In this document: one piece after another, positions 34,930-47,263 of the stretch
How positions within the stretch are numbered: the stretch's first letter is position 1
Layout: the number at the start of each line of letters is the position of its first letter
Assembly: GCA_007922225.1 (NCBI GenBank)
Contig: ML679961.1
Location: forward strand, 76,582,652 to 76,646,651
DNA length: 64,000 bases
Direction of reading: 5' to 3'
Source of the DNA: Emydura subglobosa
Taxonomy: Eukaryota; Chordata; Testudines; Chelidae
Translations under genes and position numbers: made by a program
The notes under the pieces: generated by a model
Seen by the model: only the letters and a program-made list of their open reading frames with translations
Database searches by the model: none
Told to the model about the DNA's origin: nothing

Positions 34930-35120
34930 ATAATATCTAAGTGCTGTACAAATAAAGGTGTCATTATCCCCATTTTACAGATGGAGAAACTGATTCACAG
35001 AGAGGTGAATTGACTTGGCCAAGTTTCAGAGCAGGCCTGTGCCAGAGCCAGAAATAGAAACCATGGGTCTCACTTCACTCTCAGTCCTGACCCCTCACCA
35101 CTTGACCATGTTACCTCCAA
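34930..35120 (-). repeat. MIR-type SINE, antisense
   Basis: Antisense core tcattatccccattttacag, atggagaaactgattcacag, then gaattgacttggccaagttt, ending in the reversed head (cctcaccacttgaccatgtt). Nearly full length. Confidence 0.72.
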
Positions 35121-35194
35121 AAGAGGATGTGGTGTCTAAGGCTCTGAGTAACATTATATGCCTGCAACGGTTGCTGTGGGAGAGACATCATGAT

Positions 35195-35289
35195 CTAGGA
35201 CTTAGAAAAAAGAACGAGAATGCAAGAGACTTGGATTCTGTTCCCTGCTGTGCTGCTGATTTGTTGTGTGACTTTGGGCAAGTCAGTTA
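35195..35289 (+). repeat. MIR-type SINE, left part (split by CR1)
   Basis: Carries gagacttggattctgttccc and then tgtgactttgggcaagtcag, the sense MIR core. It stops at the CR1 and resumes at 35826. Confidence 0.75.
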
Positions 35290-35825
35290 AGTTTCTGTAT
35301 GAGGCAAGATTAAAAAGACTGGGATTTTTCAGCTTGGAAGAGAGATGACTAAGAGGGGATATGATCATGGTCTATAAAATCGTGAAGGTGTGGAGAATGT
35401 GAATAAGTGCATTTACTCCTTCACATAACACAAGAACTAGGGGCCGCCCAATGAAATTAATAGACAGCAGGTTTAAAACAAAAGGAGATACTTCTTAACA
35501 CAGTGCACAATCAGCCTGTGGAACTTGTTGCTGGGGATGTTGTGAAAGTCAAAACTGTAACTGCGTTCAAAAAAGAATTTAAATAAGTTATGGAAGATAG
35601 GTCCATCAATGGTTATTAGCCAAGATAGTCAGGGATGCAACTCCATGCTCTGGGTATCCCTAGTCTCTGATTGCCAAAAGCTGGGAATGGATAACCAGGG
35701 ATGGATCACTTAGTGATTATCTGTTCTGTTCATTCCCTGTGAAGCACCTGGCATTGGGCACTGTGGGATATTGGGCTAGGTGGATTATTGGTCTGACGCA
35801 GTTTAGCCATTCTTATGTTCTTCCT
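35290..35825 (+). mobile_element. CR1-type LINE 3' end, sense, inserted in a MIR
   Basis: Starts within the last RT codons and 3' UTR (tgaggcaagattaaaaagac, ggatttttcagcttggaaga) and ends tttagccattcttatgttct. Features such as 'gtggaacttgttgctgggga' and 'attggtctgacgcag' are standard CR1 3' UTR blocks. Confidence 0.88.
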
Positions 35826-35925
35826 GTGCGTCAACTTCTCTATTTGTAAAAAGGGGATAATGATACTTTCCCCACCTTTTGTAAAATGCTTTGAGATCTT
35901 CAGGTGGGAATGTGATATGTAAGCC
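35826..35925 (+). repeat. MIR-type SINE, right part (split by CR1)
   Basis: Continues the MIR with gcgtcaacttctctatttgt, aaaaaggggataatgatact, then gtaaaatgctttgagatctt. Confidence 0.75.
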
Positions 35926-37794
35926 TATTAAGCCCAAGACATAGTTTTTCGGCAGTGATCGTCAGTTGATAGCATTGCTTCGTAAAGCACTTTGGGATAT
36001 TTTAAAAGAAATTCTAGTCCTGTCTATCATCACAGTCAGTGGAGCCAGTGTTGTCAGAGCTTTATGAACTGTCCAGATTGCAGACGTGTCATGCTTTGCA
36101 GACAGTATGTAATGGGTTATTTTATTCTGAATGACGGTGAGTATAAAATGACCTGTATTGACAGAGGCTCATGGTCTCTGCTCCCATTTGAATCTCTCAG
36201 TGAAAGCCAGTAGCAGTTTTATTCTAGAGCTGATGAAGAAGGCACCATTCGGCCAGCAATAAAAATTCAGGATTTGGCAGCTTGATGGAAACTGACTGTT
36301 CTAGGCTGGAAAAGCTGTGAACACTGCAAAAAGCCATCCACGAGTACACAGGGGCCCAGCTCATAGGAACAAGAGAAAGTGTTGTTCTGACTGCTGGGCA
36401 TTGGAGGCCTTCAGAATACTTCTGTCAGATTTGGCCATTCACTCATGGGAAGCTGTTTGTGAAGCGAATGCCAACCAGGCTGGTATCAGTCAAACAATCC
36501 TTCCACCCCCAGATGCACTGAAACTCCAGAATGGCTGATGCTCTTTCTGCCTTGAGCTGGGTAGCTGCTCTATATACCAGCTTCAAAAGTGACCTAAGAA
36601 TTTCCTACTTCAGAGAGGATCTCTCCCATCTGTTACCTCATAGGCTCCAAGGGCTATGAATAACATTCAAGCCTCAGTTGCCAAAAGGGCCAAGCTGGAG
36701 AAATGTGTAGACATTCTTGTCATAGTCTGTTGCCTCCCAATACATACTGTGGTTTGCCAGGCAGCTGGAGAGAGGATGACCGGTTGGGACTAGCTGTCTT
36801 CCTTCTGTGCCTTCTGCTGCATGGAGTATGTGCAGCAATGCCTGCAATGAAATGTAGCAATGCTAATGCTGCTAAAACCCAGAGACAAGGCACTAGCACT
36901 TTATGGCACTACCTTCTCTCAGGGTTAAATGTCACATAAATATTGAGATGAATAGCTTAGCTTGTTACTAAATAGAGAACTGGACATTTATTTGACAAAG
37001 TGCAGGAGCCAAGGTCTTGCTAGCTAGGAGAGAAACCAGGGATGGGCCCAAGTCATTGAGTCCAGATCCACAATCAAACCGCAGTCCAGACATCCCTAAA
37101 ATTGATGTTTGCTCAGATTTGGGGGTCAGCTCATGGCAATCACAGTTTGTGTACGTCTTTCGGTAATCTAGCTAGCACAGGTAACAGCAGCAGTGAAAAT
37201 ACGGTGGCATGGACTTCAGAAGTGGGCCAGCAACCCTAGTAGGCACCCAGTGTCCCCGGTGGGCTTGTATTGGGGTGACCAGCCGATGCTGAAGCCTGTG
37301 CCACCACATCTTCACTGCTCTTGTTAACCCGTGCTAGCTAAAGGGAGAAGACTTCCCCCACTGGACAGCACTGCATGTTGAAATGCTTAATGAGGAATTT
37401 ACACCTTCCTACGAAGCATCCAGCATTGCACAGAATAAGATACAGTGTCCCAGCATGGCTACTCCTGTCATTTTAAGATACTCACCTGGAAAATCTTCTC
37501 ATTTTGCTTTTTGAAACTAAATTAAAAATAATACTTTTGCTCTTACGCACCCCTTTCACCTCATTTCACCTCACCTAAGCACTTCACCGATGTTAATTAA
37601 GCCTCTCAGTCCCTTACGTACTTGGCAGATGATCTCTTCCTCTGTGTATAGAAGATATCTAGCCAATAAGAGTGTGACTGCATTCTAAATATTTTAAGTT
37701 ACAGGCTTGATGCAGGTGAAATTTTATGGCCTGTTATAACTGGAGGATCAGTTGTCCCTTCTGGCCTTAAAAATCTGTTATTAACTGAATGTCC
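35926..37794. other. Non-coding stretch
   Basis: No exon or named repeat recognised. Short ORFs at 35992-36939 have no known motif. Confidence 0.4.
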
Positions 37795-37910
37795 TCATTT
37801 ATTAACATGACTTGCCTCAAAGAGATCCTGTCACTTGCCATTGTTACCTGGCAATCCACTGGCAGAACTAGAAGGAGAACCCAGGAGCCCTGACTAACCG
37901 CTACAGAACA
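37795..37910 (-). repeat. MIR-type SINE fragment, antisense
   Basis: Worn antisense MIR: gcctcaaagagatcctgtca, then gaacccaggagccctgacta, then ccgctacagaacac. Confidence 0.55.
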
Positions 37911-38092
37911 CTTCCCTTCCTTGATGACCGTTGTTGGAGTGGATTTTCTGATTCTGCTGCTCTGGCCAGTGTGTATTTGTTTTGGGGATGCATTTTCAAG
38001 GACTCTAAGAAGTGTCACTATCTCTCAAACTAGTAAAGGTTTTTTCAGGACAAACTTATTCTTCAGGTGGATATTTCCAGATGCTCAACTAT

Positions 38093-40795
38093 TATAGAAT
38101 CATAGAAGATTAGGGTTGGAAAGGACTTCAGGAGGTCGTCTAGTCCAATCCCTTGCTCAAAGCAGGACTAACCTCAGCTAAATCATCCCAGCCAGGGCTT
38201 TGTCAAGCCACAGCTTAAAAACCTCTAAAGATGGAGATTCCACCACCTCCCTAGGTAACCCATTCCAGTGCTTCACCACCCTGCTAGTGAAAAACCTTTT
38301 GCTAATATCCAAACTAGACCTCCCCCACTGCAACTTGAGGCCTTTGCTCCTTGTTCTGTCATCTACTACCATTGAGAACAGCCTAGCTCCATCCTCCCTG
38401 GAACCTCCTTTCAGATAGTTAAAGGCTGTTATCAAATCCCCCCCCCCCCCTTCTCTTTTGCAGACTAAACAAGCCTAGTTCCCTCAGTCTATCCTCATAA
38501 GTCTTGTGCTCCAGCCCTTTAATCATTTTCTTTACCCTCCGCTGGACTCTCTCCAACTTGTCCACATCCTTTTTGTAGTGAGGGGCCCAAAACTGGACAC
38601 AATACTCCAAATGCGGCCTCACCAATGCCGAATAGAGGGGAATAATCACTTCCCTCGGTCTGCTGGCAATGCTTCTACTAATGCAGCCCAATATGCTATT
38701 AGCCTTCTTGGCAATCAGGATATGCTGCTGACTCATATCCAGCTTCTTATCCACTGTAATCCCCAGGTCCTTTTCTGCAGAACTGCTGCCTAGCTCGTTA
38801 GTCCCCCGTCTGTAGCTGTGCATGAGATTCTTCCGTCCTAAGTGCAGGACTCTGCACTTGTCCTTGTTGAACCTCATCAGATTTCTTTTGGCCCGATCGT
38901 CCAATTTGTCTAGGTCACTCTGTATCCTATCCCTACCTTCCAAGGTATCTACCACTCCCCCTTGCGTAGTGTCATCTGCAAACTTGCTGAGGGTGGAATC
39001 TGCCCCATCCTCCAGATCATTAATGAAGGTGTTGAACAAAACCAGCCCCAGAACCGACCCCTGGGGCACTTCACTTGTGACCAGCTGTCAGCTAGACATG
39101 GAGCCATTGATCACTACCTGTTGAGCCCTATGCTCTAGCCAGCTCTCTGTCCATTTTATAGTCCATTCATCCAACCCATACTTCTTTAACTTGTTGATAA
39201 GAATACTGTGAGAGATGGTATCAAAAGCTTTGCTAAAGACAAGTTATATCACTTCCATCGCTTTCCCCACATCCACAGAGCCAGTCACCTCTTCACAGAA
39301 GGCAATCAGGTTGGTCAGGCATGACTTGCCTTTGGTGAATCCATGTTGACTGTTCCTGATCACCTTCCTCTCTTCCAAGTGTCTTAAAACGGATTCCTTG
39401 AGGACCTGCTCCATGATTTTTCCAGGGATTGAGGTGAGGCTGACCAGTCTGTAGTTCCCTGGATCCTCTTTCTTCCCTTTCTTGAAGATGGGCCCTATAT
39501 TTGTCTTTTTCCAATCATCAGGGACCTCCCCCAATTGCCACGAGCTTTCAAAGATAATAGCCAATGGCTCTAAAATCACATCAGCCAACTCCCTCAGCAT
39601 CCTTGGATGCATTGCATCTGGCCCCATAGACATATGTATGTCCAATCTTTCTAAATAGTCCTGAACCTGTTCCTTCAGCACTGAGGGATGTTCACCTCCT
39701 CCCCATTCTGTGTTGCCCAGTGCAGTAGTCTGGGAGCTGACCATGTCTGTGAAGACAGAGGCAAAAAAGGCATTGAGTATCTCAGCTTTCTCCACATTCT
39801 CTGTCACTAGGTTGCCTTCCCCATTCTCTAAGGGACCCACACTTTCCCTAATCTTCTTCTTGTTGGTAACATACCTGTAGAAACCCTTCTTGTTCCCCTT
39901 CACGTCCCTTGCTAGTTGCAACTCCAGTTGTGCTTTGGTCTTCCTGATTTCATTCCTGCATGTTCAAGCAATATTTTTATGATCCTCCCTAGTCATCTGA
40001 CCAAGCTTCCACTTCTTATAAGCTTCTTTTTTGTGTTTAAGTTCACCAAAGTCTTCTTTGTTAAGCCACACTGGGCGCCTACCATATTTGCTATTCTTTC
40101 TGCGCATTGGGATGGTTTGTTCCTGCACCCTCAATAAGGTTTCTTTAAAATACAGCCAGCTCTCTTGGATTCCTTTCCCCCTCATATTAGCCTCTCAAGG
40201 GATCCTGCCCATTAACTCCCTGAGGGTGTCAAAGTCTGCTTTTCTGAAGTCCATGGTCCGTATCCTGCTGTTCTCCTTTCTTCCTTTTGTCAGGATCCTG
40301 AACTCAACCATCTCATGGTCACTGCTGCCCAGATTACCACCCACTTCTACTTCCCCTACCAAATCTTCCCTGTTTGTGAGCAGCAGGTCAAGAGGAGCAC
40401 GGCCCGTAGTTGGTTGCTTCAGCACTTGCACCGGGAAGTTGTCCGCAACACTTTCCAAAAACTTCCTGGATTGTCTGTGCTGTGCTGTATTGGTCTTCCA
40501 ACAGATGTCAGGGTGATTGAAGTCCCCCGTGAGAACCAGGGAAGTGGAAACTTTCCCTAGTTGTCTGAAGAAAACCTCATCTACCTCGTCCTCCTGGTCT
40601 GGTGGTCTATAACACCCACCATGACTTCACCCTTATTGTTCTGGCTTCTAAGTTTAACCCAGAGACTCTCAACTGGCTTATCTCCAGTTTCATACTGGAG
40701 CTCAGAGCAATCATAGTGCTCTCTTACATACAGTGCAACTCCTCCACCCTTTCGCCCCCTGCCTGTCCTTCCTGAACAGTTATCATAAGGCTTTC
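38093..40795 (-). mobile_element. CR1-type LINE, 2.7 kb, antisense; best-preserved copy in the window
   Basis: The 3' tip at the left reads tatagaatcatagaagatta. Reading leftwards from 40795, the element carries the C-terminal part of the AP endonuclease, the linker, the complete RT region and a short 3' UTR. A 13-base C run at about 38438-38450 disturbs the end of the RT frame. The 5' truncation point meets a MITE at 40796. Several open frames of 80-225 codons remain, so it is younger than the copy at 4.7-6.9 kb. Confidence 0.92.
38178..40458 (-). pseudogene. CR1 endonuclease/RT coding remnant
   Basis: Frames in order on the - strand: endonuclease end with '[18 protein letters not shown]' (40195-40458), linker (39964-40185), RT first half with 'NAFFASVFT', '[18 protein letters not shown]' and '[17 protein letters not shown]' (39244-39921), and RT second half with 'MPQGSVLGLVLFNTFINDL', intact 'KFADD', '[20 protein letters not shown]' and 'LERVQRR' (38419-39069). 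Between the halves, at about 39235, the normal YLDF.KAFD motif is broken: the tyrosine codon is a stop and the aspartate is valine. The copy is therefore dead despite good frames. Confidence 0.88.
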
Positions 40796-41106
40796 TACCC
40801 CACCCCTTCAGGGCAGATCGACCTTATAAACACTGCAGTAGTGCAGCTGTGCTGCTGTTGTACTTCAGCGAAGATGCTGCTATGTGGAGAGCGTCTCTTA
40901 TTGGCGTAGTTAATCCACCTCTGCGAAATGCGATAGCTATGTTGATGTGAGAAGCCCTCCACATTGACATAGATGTCTATGCCGGGGGTTAGGTTGGTAT
41001 AATTGCGTCCACTCAAGGGGGTGGATTTTTTTCAGCCCACCCCCACCCTTCCCAAGCAATGTAGTTGACGTAGTTCTACTTATGTACGTTTATAGACCTG
41101 GCCTCA
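40796..41106. mobile_element. MITE, truncated at its left end
   Basis: Contains 'gcagatcgaccttataaaca', 'tgttgatgtgagaag' and 'tagttgacgtagttctac', a gttgac-rich pattern, and ends tttatagacctggcctcag, the reverse of a 'ggccaggtctata' edge. The matching left edge is missing where CR1 sequence abuts. Confidence 0.6.
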
Positions 41107-41907
41107 GTAGCAGTACTTCTAGAGAAGTACTCTGGGCTCATAAAGTTTTGTTTAGTGCAGTTGCTGAGCCACAAGCTGTCTCTTGGATCTCCTTGGAACA
41201 TTCCTCCCTAATGCAGGTCAGAGATACTTGTGTCCAAATTCTTATTTTACAGCCCTGTCTGGTTGCTCACTGCACCCCATCTAGAACAGAATTCAATACA
41301 TTCAACTCAGTGAGCTATCTTTCTGAAACTGCTGGCAATAAAATTACATTCTGAGATCTCTTGTCTGATGGTCTTGAGATCTTTCTGTTCTCTCTATGCC
41401 TGCCTCATCAAGCACCTGAGAAACTTGCTATTATTTCACTTTGAAACTGGCTTTATGGGTGTATCATCTCATAGTTCACTCTGAAGTTCAGTCTTTCTCT
41501 TTCTGATTGGGAAATAGCATCTTGTTTTATGCCTTATGTTGATTTATATCCAAATCTAGTCTCAGCTCAAGGGTACCTGTAGCCATGTATTTTTCAGGCA
41601 TGTGAAACTACTTGGTTATGCCCAATAAATATACAATATTGTAAAAAAAAGAAATGCATAGGACTTTCAGAGAGTTGATTTCATTCAGGTCCTAGAAGAT
41701 GATGGATTTTTAGTTAGGCTTTTTGTTAGGTTTGGTTTTGTTAATTTATGGGACAGATTTTTTTTTGTACAAGCTTAGCTGTTGTATTTGCATGATGAAT
41801 TTAGAGGCATGGTTACCATGACACTGCATGGAACATCAGTGAATTCTCTCTGGAAATTATTACATATTATGTATGTGAGGCATAAAATAAGTAGATAGAG
41901 AATTGCT
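41107..41907. other. Non-coding stretch
   Basis: No exon or named repeat recognised. An A run lies near 41643. Confidence 0.4.
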
Positions 41908-42085
41908 TGGGGCCTGATTTGAGTTGCTTGCCTGGAGTAGTACTGTACTATGGTCCAAACTGTGATATTCTTAATCATGTTGAATAGTACCTTGAGCCAT
42001 CAGCAGTTTCATTGACATCAATGGGGTTACTTGTAGAATAAGGTGCTACTTAGTGTACATAAGAATATTGCAGTCTGGCCCTATC
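41908..42085. repeat. Palindromic element of the 'gggcctgat' type
   Basis: The left edge is ttggggcctgatttgagttg. The right edge on the other strand is tagggccagactgcaatatt. The centre includes 'cattgacatcaatgggg'. Same general class as 47171-47263. Confidence 0.55.
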
Positions 42086-42179
42086 CAAGTAGTCCCATTG
42101 ATAACTCCAGAATGACTTGTACAGTACTATTCAAGATAAGAATGGGTGATAAAAATTGAGCCCTCAATTTGACCATGTA

Positions 42180-42330
42180 ACTTGGGCACTCAGTTACTGG
42201 AATCTGTGATGGAGAGGTAAGTGATTTGCTGAAGGTGACATACAAGTTCTTACTTCTAGCTCTGCTGCAGACTTGTATCTCCTACCTCCCCATCCTGATC
42301 TCTAACCACTAAGCTATGCTTCCTAATGCA
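42180..42330 (-). repeat. MIR-type SINE fragment, antisense
   Basis: Worn antisense MIR: gagaggtaagtgatttgctg, aaggtgacatacaag, ending with 'gatctctaaccactaagcta', the reversed tRNA-like head. Confidence 0.6.
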
Positions 42331-42342
42331 GTAAAGGAGCAT

Positions 42343-42447
42343 CCAAGGCCATGTCTACACTAGAGAGTTTACAGCAGCACAGCTGTACCAATGGGCTACG
42401 CCACCGTAAGATCTCTCATGTAGCTGAGAGAGCTCTCCCATTGACAT
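42343..42447. mobile_element. MITE, left part (split by CR1)
   Basis: The edge reads ccaaggccatgtctacacta, and the body has 'tgagagagctctcccattga'. The right part resumes at about 43309. Confidence 0.7.
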
Positions 42448-43308
42448 AATTATAGACTCATAGACTCTAAGGTAAGAAGGGACCAATATGATCATCTAGT
42501 CCAACCTCCTGCACAACACAGGCCGCAGAACCTCACTCAGCCAGTCTAACCTATGACTGAGTTATTAAAGTCCTCAAATCATGGTTTAAAGACTTTAAGG
42601 TACAGAGAATCCACCATCAAGTGAGCTGTGCCCCATGCTACAGAGAAAGGTGAAAAACCTCCAGAGCCTTTTCCAATCTGCCATGGGGGAAAATTCCTTT
42701 CCGATACCAGATATGGTGATCAGTTAAACCCTGAGCGTATGGGCAAGACTCACCAGCCAGATACTCGAGAGAGAATTCTCTGTAATACCTCAGAACCCAG
42801 CCCGTTTAACATCCCTTCACAGTCTATTGACATATCTACCACCAGTAGTCAAAGATCAGTCAATTGCCAAACTAGGTTGTCCCATCATACCATCCCCTCC
42901 ATAAATTTATCAAGCTCAGTCTTGAAGCCAGCTAGGTTTCTTGCCCCCACTGCTCCCCTTGGAAGGCTGTTCCAGAACTTCACTCCTCTGATGTTTAGAA
43001 ACCTGCGTCTAATTTCAAGTGTAAGCTTCCTGATGGCCAGCTTATATCCATTAGTTCTTGTGTCCACATTGGCGCTGAACTTAAATAATTCCTCTCCCTC
43101 CCTGGTTTATTTCTCTGATGTACTTATAGAGAGCAATCATATTTCCCTTCAACCTTCTTTGGGTAGGCTAAACAAGCCAACCTCATAAAGCGGGTTTTTC
43201 ATTCTGTGCATCATCCTAGTAGCCCTTCTCTGCACCTGTTCCAGTTTCATCTTTCTTAAACCTGGGGGACCAGAACTGCACACAGTATTCCAGATGAGGT
43301 CTCACCAC
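42448..43308 (-). mobile_element. CR1-type LINE 3' part, antisense, inserted in a MITE
   Basis: The 3' tip reads tagactcatagactctaagg, followed by 'atcatctagtccaacctcct'. It extends through the 3' UTR into the RT end (gaccagaactgcacacagta). An antisense frame at 42885-43067 carries 'RRFLNIRGVKFWNSLPRG', a typical CR1 C-terminus. Confidence 0.88.
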
Positions 43309-43456
43309 CCCCAAAGAGCTCTCCTGCCAACATAGCATTGTCCACACAGGTCTCGCCAACAGAAGTGCCGATGTCACGCAGGAGGATATTTTTTTTCACG
43401 CCCTTGAGCAACATAAATTATACTGTCAAAAGTTGTAGTGTAAATATAGCCTAAGA
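43309..43456. mobile_element. MITE, right part (split by CR1)
   Basis: Resumes with agagctctcctgccaacata, then gcattgtccacacaggtctc. Ends agtgtaaatatagcctaag, the reverse of a 'taggctatatttacact' edge that pairs with 42343. Confidence 0.7.
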
Positions 43457-43489
43457 GAGAATCTGAGTTACAGAGCTACCACTGCATCA

Positions 43490-43585
43490 TGTCCTGCTGT
43501 AATTTACAGCCGAGCAACTCCATTAATTTCAGTGGTGTTACTCCAGATTCACACTAGTGGGACTGAGAGCAGAATGTGGCTCACT
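43490..43585. repeat. Small palindromic repeat
   Basis: Carries 'tcctgctgtaatttacagcc' and 'ttactccagattcacactag', a motif series seen in short palindromic repeats of this genome type. Boundaries are soft. Confidence 0.4.
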
Positions 43586-45019
43586 CAATCTCTTTCCCCT
43601 TTCAGCAAATATGGTAGATTTGCACATATTCCATCAACAGAACGTGATTTCTTCCCAGAATAATCCACAAAAGAGATTTGAATCCGCTCAGACATGTAAC
43701 TCATTTGATTGGGATTTGTCTTGCAGAGCAGATATCCTTTTTTTAAATATTCAACCTGACATTTACAGTAGCATTTGATGAAAATGGTATATTTTGGTTT
43801 AATAATCCACTATCAAGTTACAGCAGCACACAGTCATGAATAAGGAACTGTAAAGCACAAATTGCCAGGCCTCCTTTTAAAAACACTTGCTGTGAATATC
43901 CAGGATTACCCCAGTGGGAGTTCAGTTTCTAATCTCTGCAGGGCCAAATAGAGAGGTGGTGGCAGCGACTATTTGTCATAATATATACCCAGTCACGTTC
44001 ACTCTTCAGAACAGCTTAGCTGTTAGCCTCCTCCTTTGTTAGGAAGATGTTGTTAACAATCAAAGAGGAAGCCAAAGCAACTTGCTAGTCACTACTGCTG
44101 AGGGGCACCTGTCTGGAAAGACTCAAACTGTGTCCTTTATTTAGTATGGTCATTGTTTAAGCACTGACTGACTCTTTCCTCAGGAAACAGGCAAGTTCTG
44201 CAACTTGAGGTCTGTAATTTACTCCGGTAGGAAATATTAACCTCAATTGGGAACAGCAGTTTTGGGGGGTCTCCCAGAGAAGAAAGTGTCAGCTTGACTC
44301 CATCATCATTCTGTGCATTGAAAGGTGAGTTGCACACTAAACCAAGGAGCTCTATGCCTTTCATGAACATTAGTTAATGGCGCTTTGCAAAACTAATTTT
44401 TAATTGTCTTTCATGACACATGTCTATGGAAGTATTGAAACATGGAAGTTAAATCACATGCCAGCAAATCAGTAGTATAGGAAGAGAACCTTTGAATCAA
44501 AAATAACTGGTTAATCCCATGTGCTGTTCCCTACACACTCTCCCTCCCAGAGCTGGGAAGAGAAACCAGGGGTCTGAATCCTCACTCAACTTCTGTCATC
44601 ACTAAAATGTCTTTGTAGTAAAATAAACCCCCAACAATTTTTAGAAAGTTTCCTTGTGTTTCCTCCCCTCCCTTTGTGATGCTTACTGGTTAGGGTGATC
44701 TTTGTATTGTAGACTAATGAACAATAAAGGGAACTTGGTATTGGAGATTTCTGTTTGTATCAGCCCTGGGCATACATTCAGAAAGTGCCCTTTAGTCACC
44801 CAGGAAGTCCACCATTTTCACACACTTTCATTTTCATCTGAACAGACAGAAACTTAATGCACAAATAGCAAAGAGCTTAAGATTGAAAAATCTTCTTGAA
44901 ATTGTAGTTACAAGAACTGCAAATGGGTAACACATGCATACACTGTAGCTATCATTTCTTACACGCTAAGAAGCATAGCTAAAGAATGTTTCTTCAGTTT
45001 TAAAACACTGTATTAGATA
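43586..45019. other. Non-coding stretch
   Basis: No exon or named repeat recognised. Confidence 0.4.
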
Positions 45020-45105
45020 TAGGGGACCTCATCCAAAACCCATTGCAATCAATGGGAGTCCTTCCATTCATTTCAATGGGCATTATATCAGATTTGGAGC
45101 AGTTA
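45020..45105. repeat. Small palindromic element
   Basis: The arms are catccaaaacccattgcaat and, on the other strand, tccaaatctgatataatgcc. The centre has 'caatgggagtccttccattc'. Related to 18394-18470. Confidence 0.55.
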
Positions 45106-47170
45106 ATTGGCAACATGATCATCTAGGTTAGAAAACAGTATTGTACAGGAGAATGTTCTGTGACTTTATTTTGAAAGTACAGCAATTCCTGTCAACATTG
45201 CCTTATGATTTCTCTTATTAGTCAAACTTCTGCCTAATGCTAAGCAGAAAATACTGACCTGACCTGTGTCAAACTTTTGGGGGCTACCAGACATGAGCTA
45301 ATGAGTGTTGCAGGTTTGAAGGGCCGAATGCTGTAATCCCTCACTTCCACTGAAAATTCGTGGGAATGGGCAGTCTGAAAATCACACAAAGGCAACTGCT
45401 GCTTCTTGAGTCACGGTGAGCCTGCCTGCAGCCGGGACCAAAAATCACATTACTGGTGACAGACTTGTGGGAACTGAAAACAAAAGAGGGAGTGCTCTGG
45501 TGCACAGGTGAATGCTAACAGCACACTCAGCAAAGCTTGTGGTTTGTCTGCAGTAGTCCTTTTTAACAGGCTGTGTTCAGAGGGGTTCATTCTGAATCCC
45601 TATCAGGCTATGCAAAGTGATTGATCCATCTCATCACAAGCCTTACTACATCCACATCCAAGCAAGGGTGAGACCTTAGAAGGAGGAGATCATGTGACCA
45701 CCCACTCTAGTGACCCCCACCTCTATAGGAATGGGGTAGCTGTTGTGAGATTCCCCCTTCCTTTTTGATTTAACCACTGGAGAGGGAGGCTGGAATGGGA
45801 GTTTTCCCCCACACTGTTTTTCTCCCACATTAGGTGGGTATGTTTGCCACAGAAGAAAACAGAGCTAGCCAATAAGTTGCAGAACCTGGCAGGCTTCCCC
45901 TATTTAAGGATCCCCAAATGATTAGGGTCTGAAGCAGCTGCTTCCTTTTCTTGTACCCGGAGCTGACTGTGGACACAACTCAATGCACTCAGAAAGAACT
46001 GGCTACAAAGAGCAGTGTGTGAATCTAGCCTGAGCTTTCTGATGGCAGGAGGTCAGCATACTCTTCTGACAGATAGAAGTTGTGACAACAGACTCCAGGT
46101 TCCCCTGCATGTAGGCAGAGGCTGCCGATGCTAAAAAAGATGGTGGATGCAGCACTTAGCCGTGGGCAACAGCTGAGCAATTCCCCTCTGCTGAGCAATC
46201 TACAGTTAACTTTGGAGATATCCCTCTTATCTTCCTTCCCAGTCAGAGCTAGGATGCCTGGGAGAAAGGTGAACATTAAATGAACTGGAATAGTACAGAA
46301 GAAGCAGAAAAACTACAGCTGAGAAGTGGAAAAGAAAAAATAGCATTTCTGGTGGGTCAGCTAGCAGGGGTGGAATTCAGAGTCAGCAATCAAGGAGCCT
46401 AGCTAGGATCAGTCTCAAAAGAAGTGAACTAAATTATTTCCCAGACAGGTGACTCACATCAGCCTATGATTCCTTCACTAATATGTCTAAGGCTATCAGT
46501 CCCAAGTATTTCCTCTATCCAGGTCCTTTTTCAGTATATTGGAGGCACGACACTGAGACCACTCATCTACACTGTGAACTAACTGCTGTGCTCCACAAAT
46601 GCGATTTTATATTTTCTAATAATATTTTGACTGTGGAAATGTTGGTGGCTGCATCAAACTTCTATCTAGAGGCAAAGATAATCTGTGAACAGCTAAATGT
46701 ACAAACCAGTTAGGAAGATTTGATCATATGACAAATACAATATAACTTTCTATTGTATTCTTCTACTGAGTCCATCACCATGATATCTTACAAAGGAGAA
46801 AAGGAACCACATGAAGAGTACTGTATTCCTATTCTCCTCTCTATCTTGTGCCTATTGTCTGAGTGCATTTTCTTCTTTGTCTTTTGTTCCCCAGATCTTG
46901 TTCAATATCATGGACAGGCTAAGTAAAACAGCAGGTGGGATCTACATTAAGATATCAAGGGAGTTAAATTTGTGATGAGGCTCAACTCTTCCAGAAAGGA
47001 CTTTCAGAGCTGTGGGCCTTCTACTTAGAAAGTTCGATCTCTGGCTCTGACAAATCTTTCATCATCGATGGCTCCAGAGTACCTGACAAGTGTAGCTGTT
47101 GTGATAGATGCTGATCCTGGATGGAGAGGCACCGAACACATTTAGAAATTCAGTGTAATCAAGTAGCTTT
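45106..47170. other. Non-coding stretch
   Basis: No exon or named repeat recognised. Open frames at 46025-46276 and 46483-46713 have no motif I recognise. Confidence 0.4.
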
Positions 47171-47263
47171 AGGGCTTGATCCTGCTACCTTTGTTCATGT
47201 GACTAGTACCAGTCATGGACTGCGTAAGCACTATTCGTAAGGGTTACCCAATCAGGCCCTTAT
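47171..47263. repeat. Small palindromic element
   Basis: The arms are agggcttgatcctgctacct and, on the other strand, agggcctgattgggtaaccc. Confidence 0.6.
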
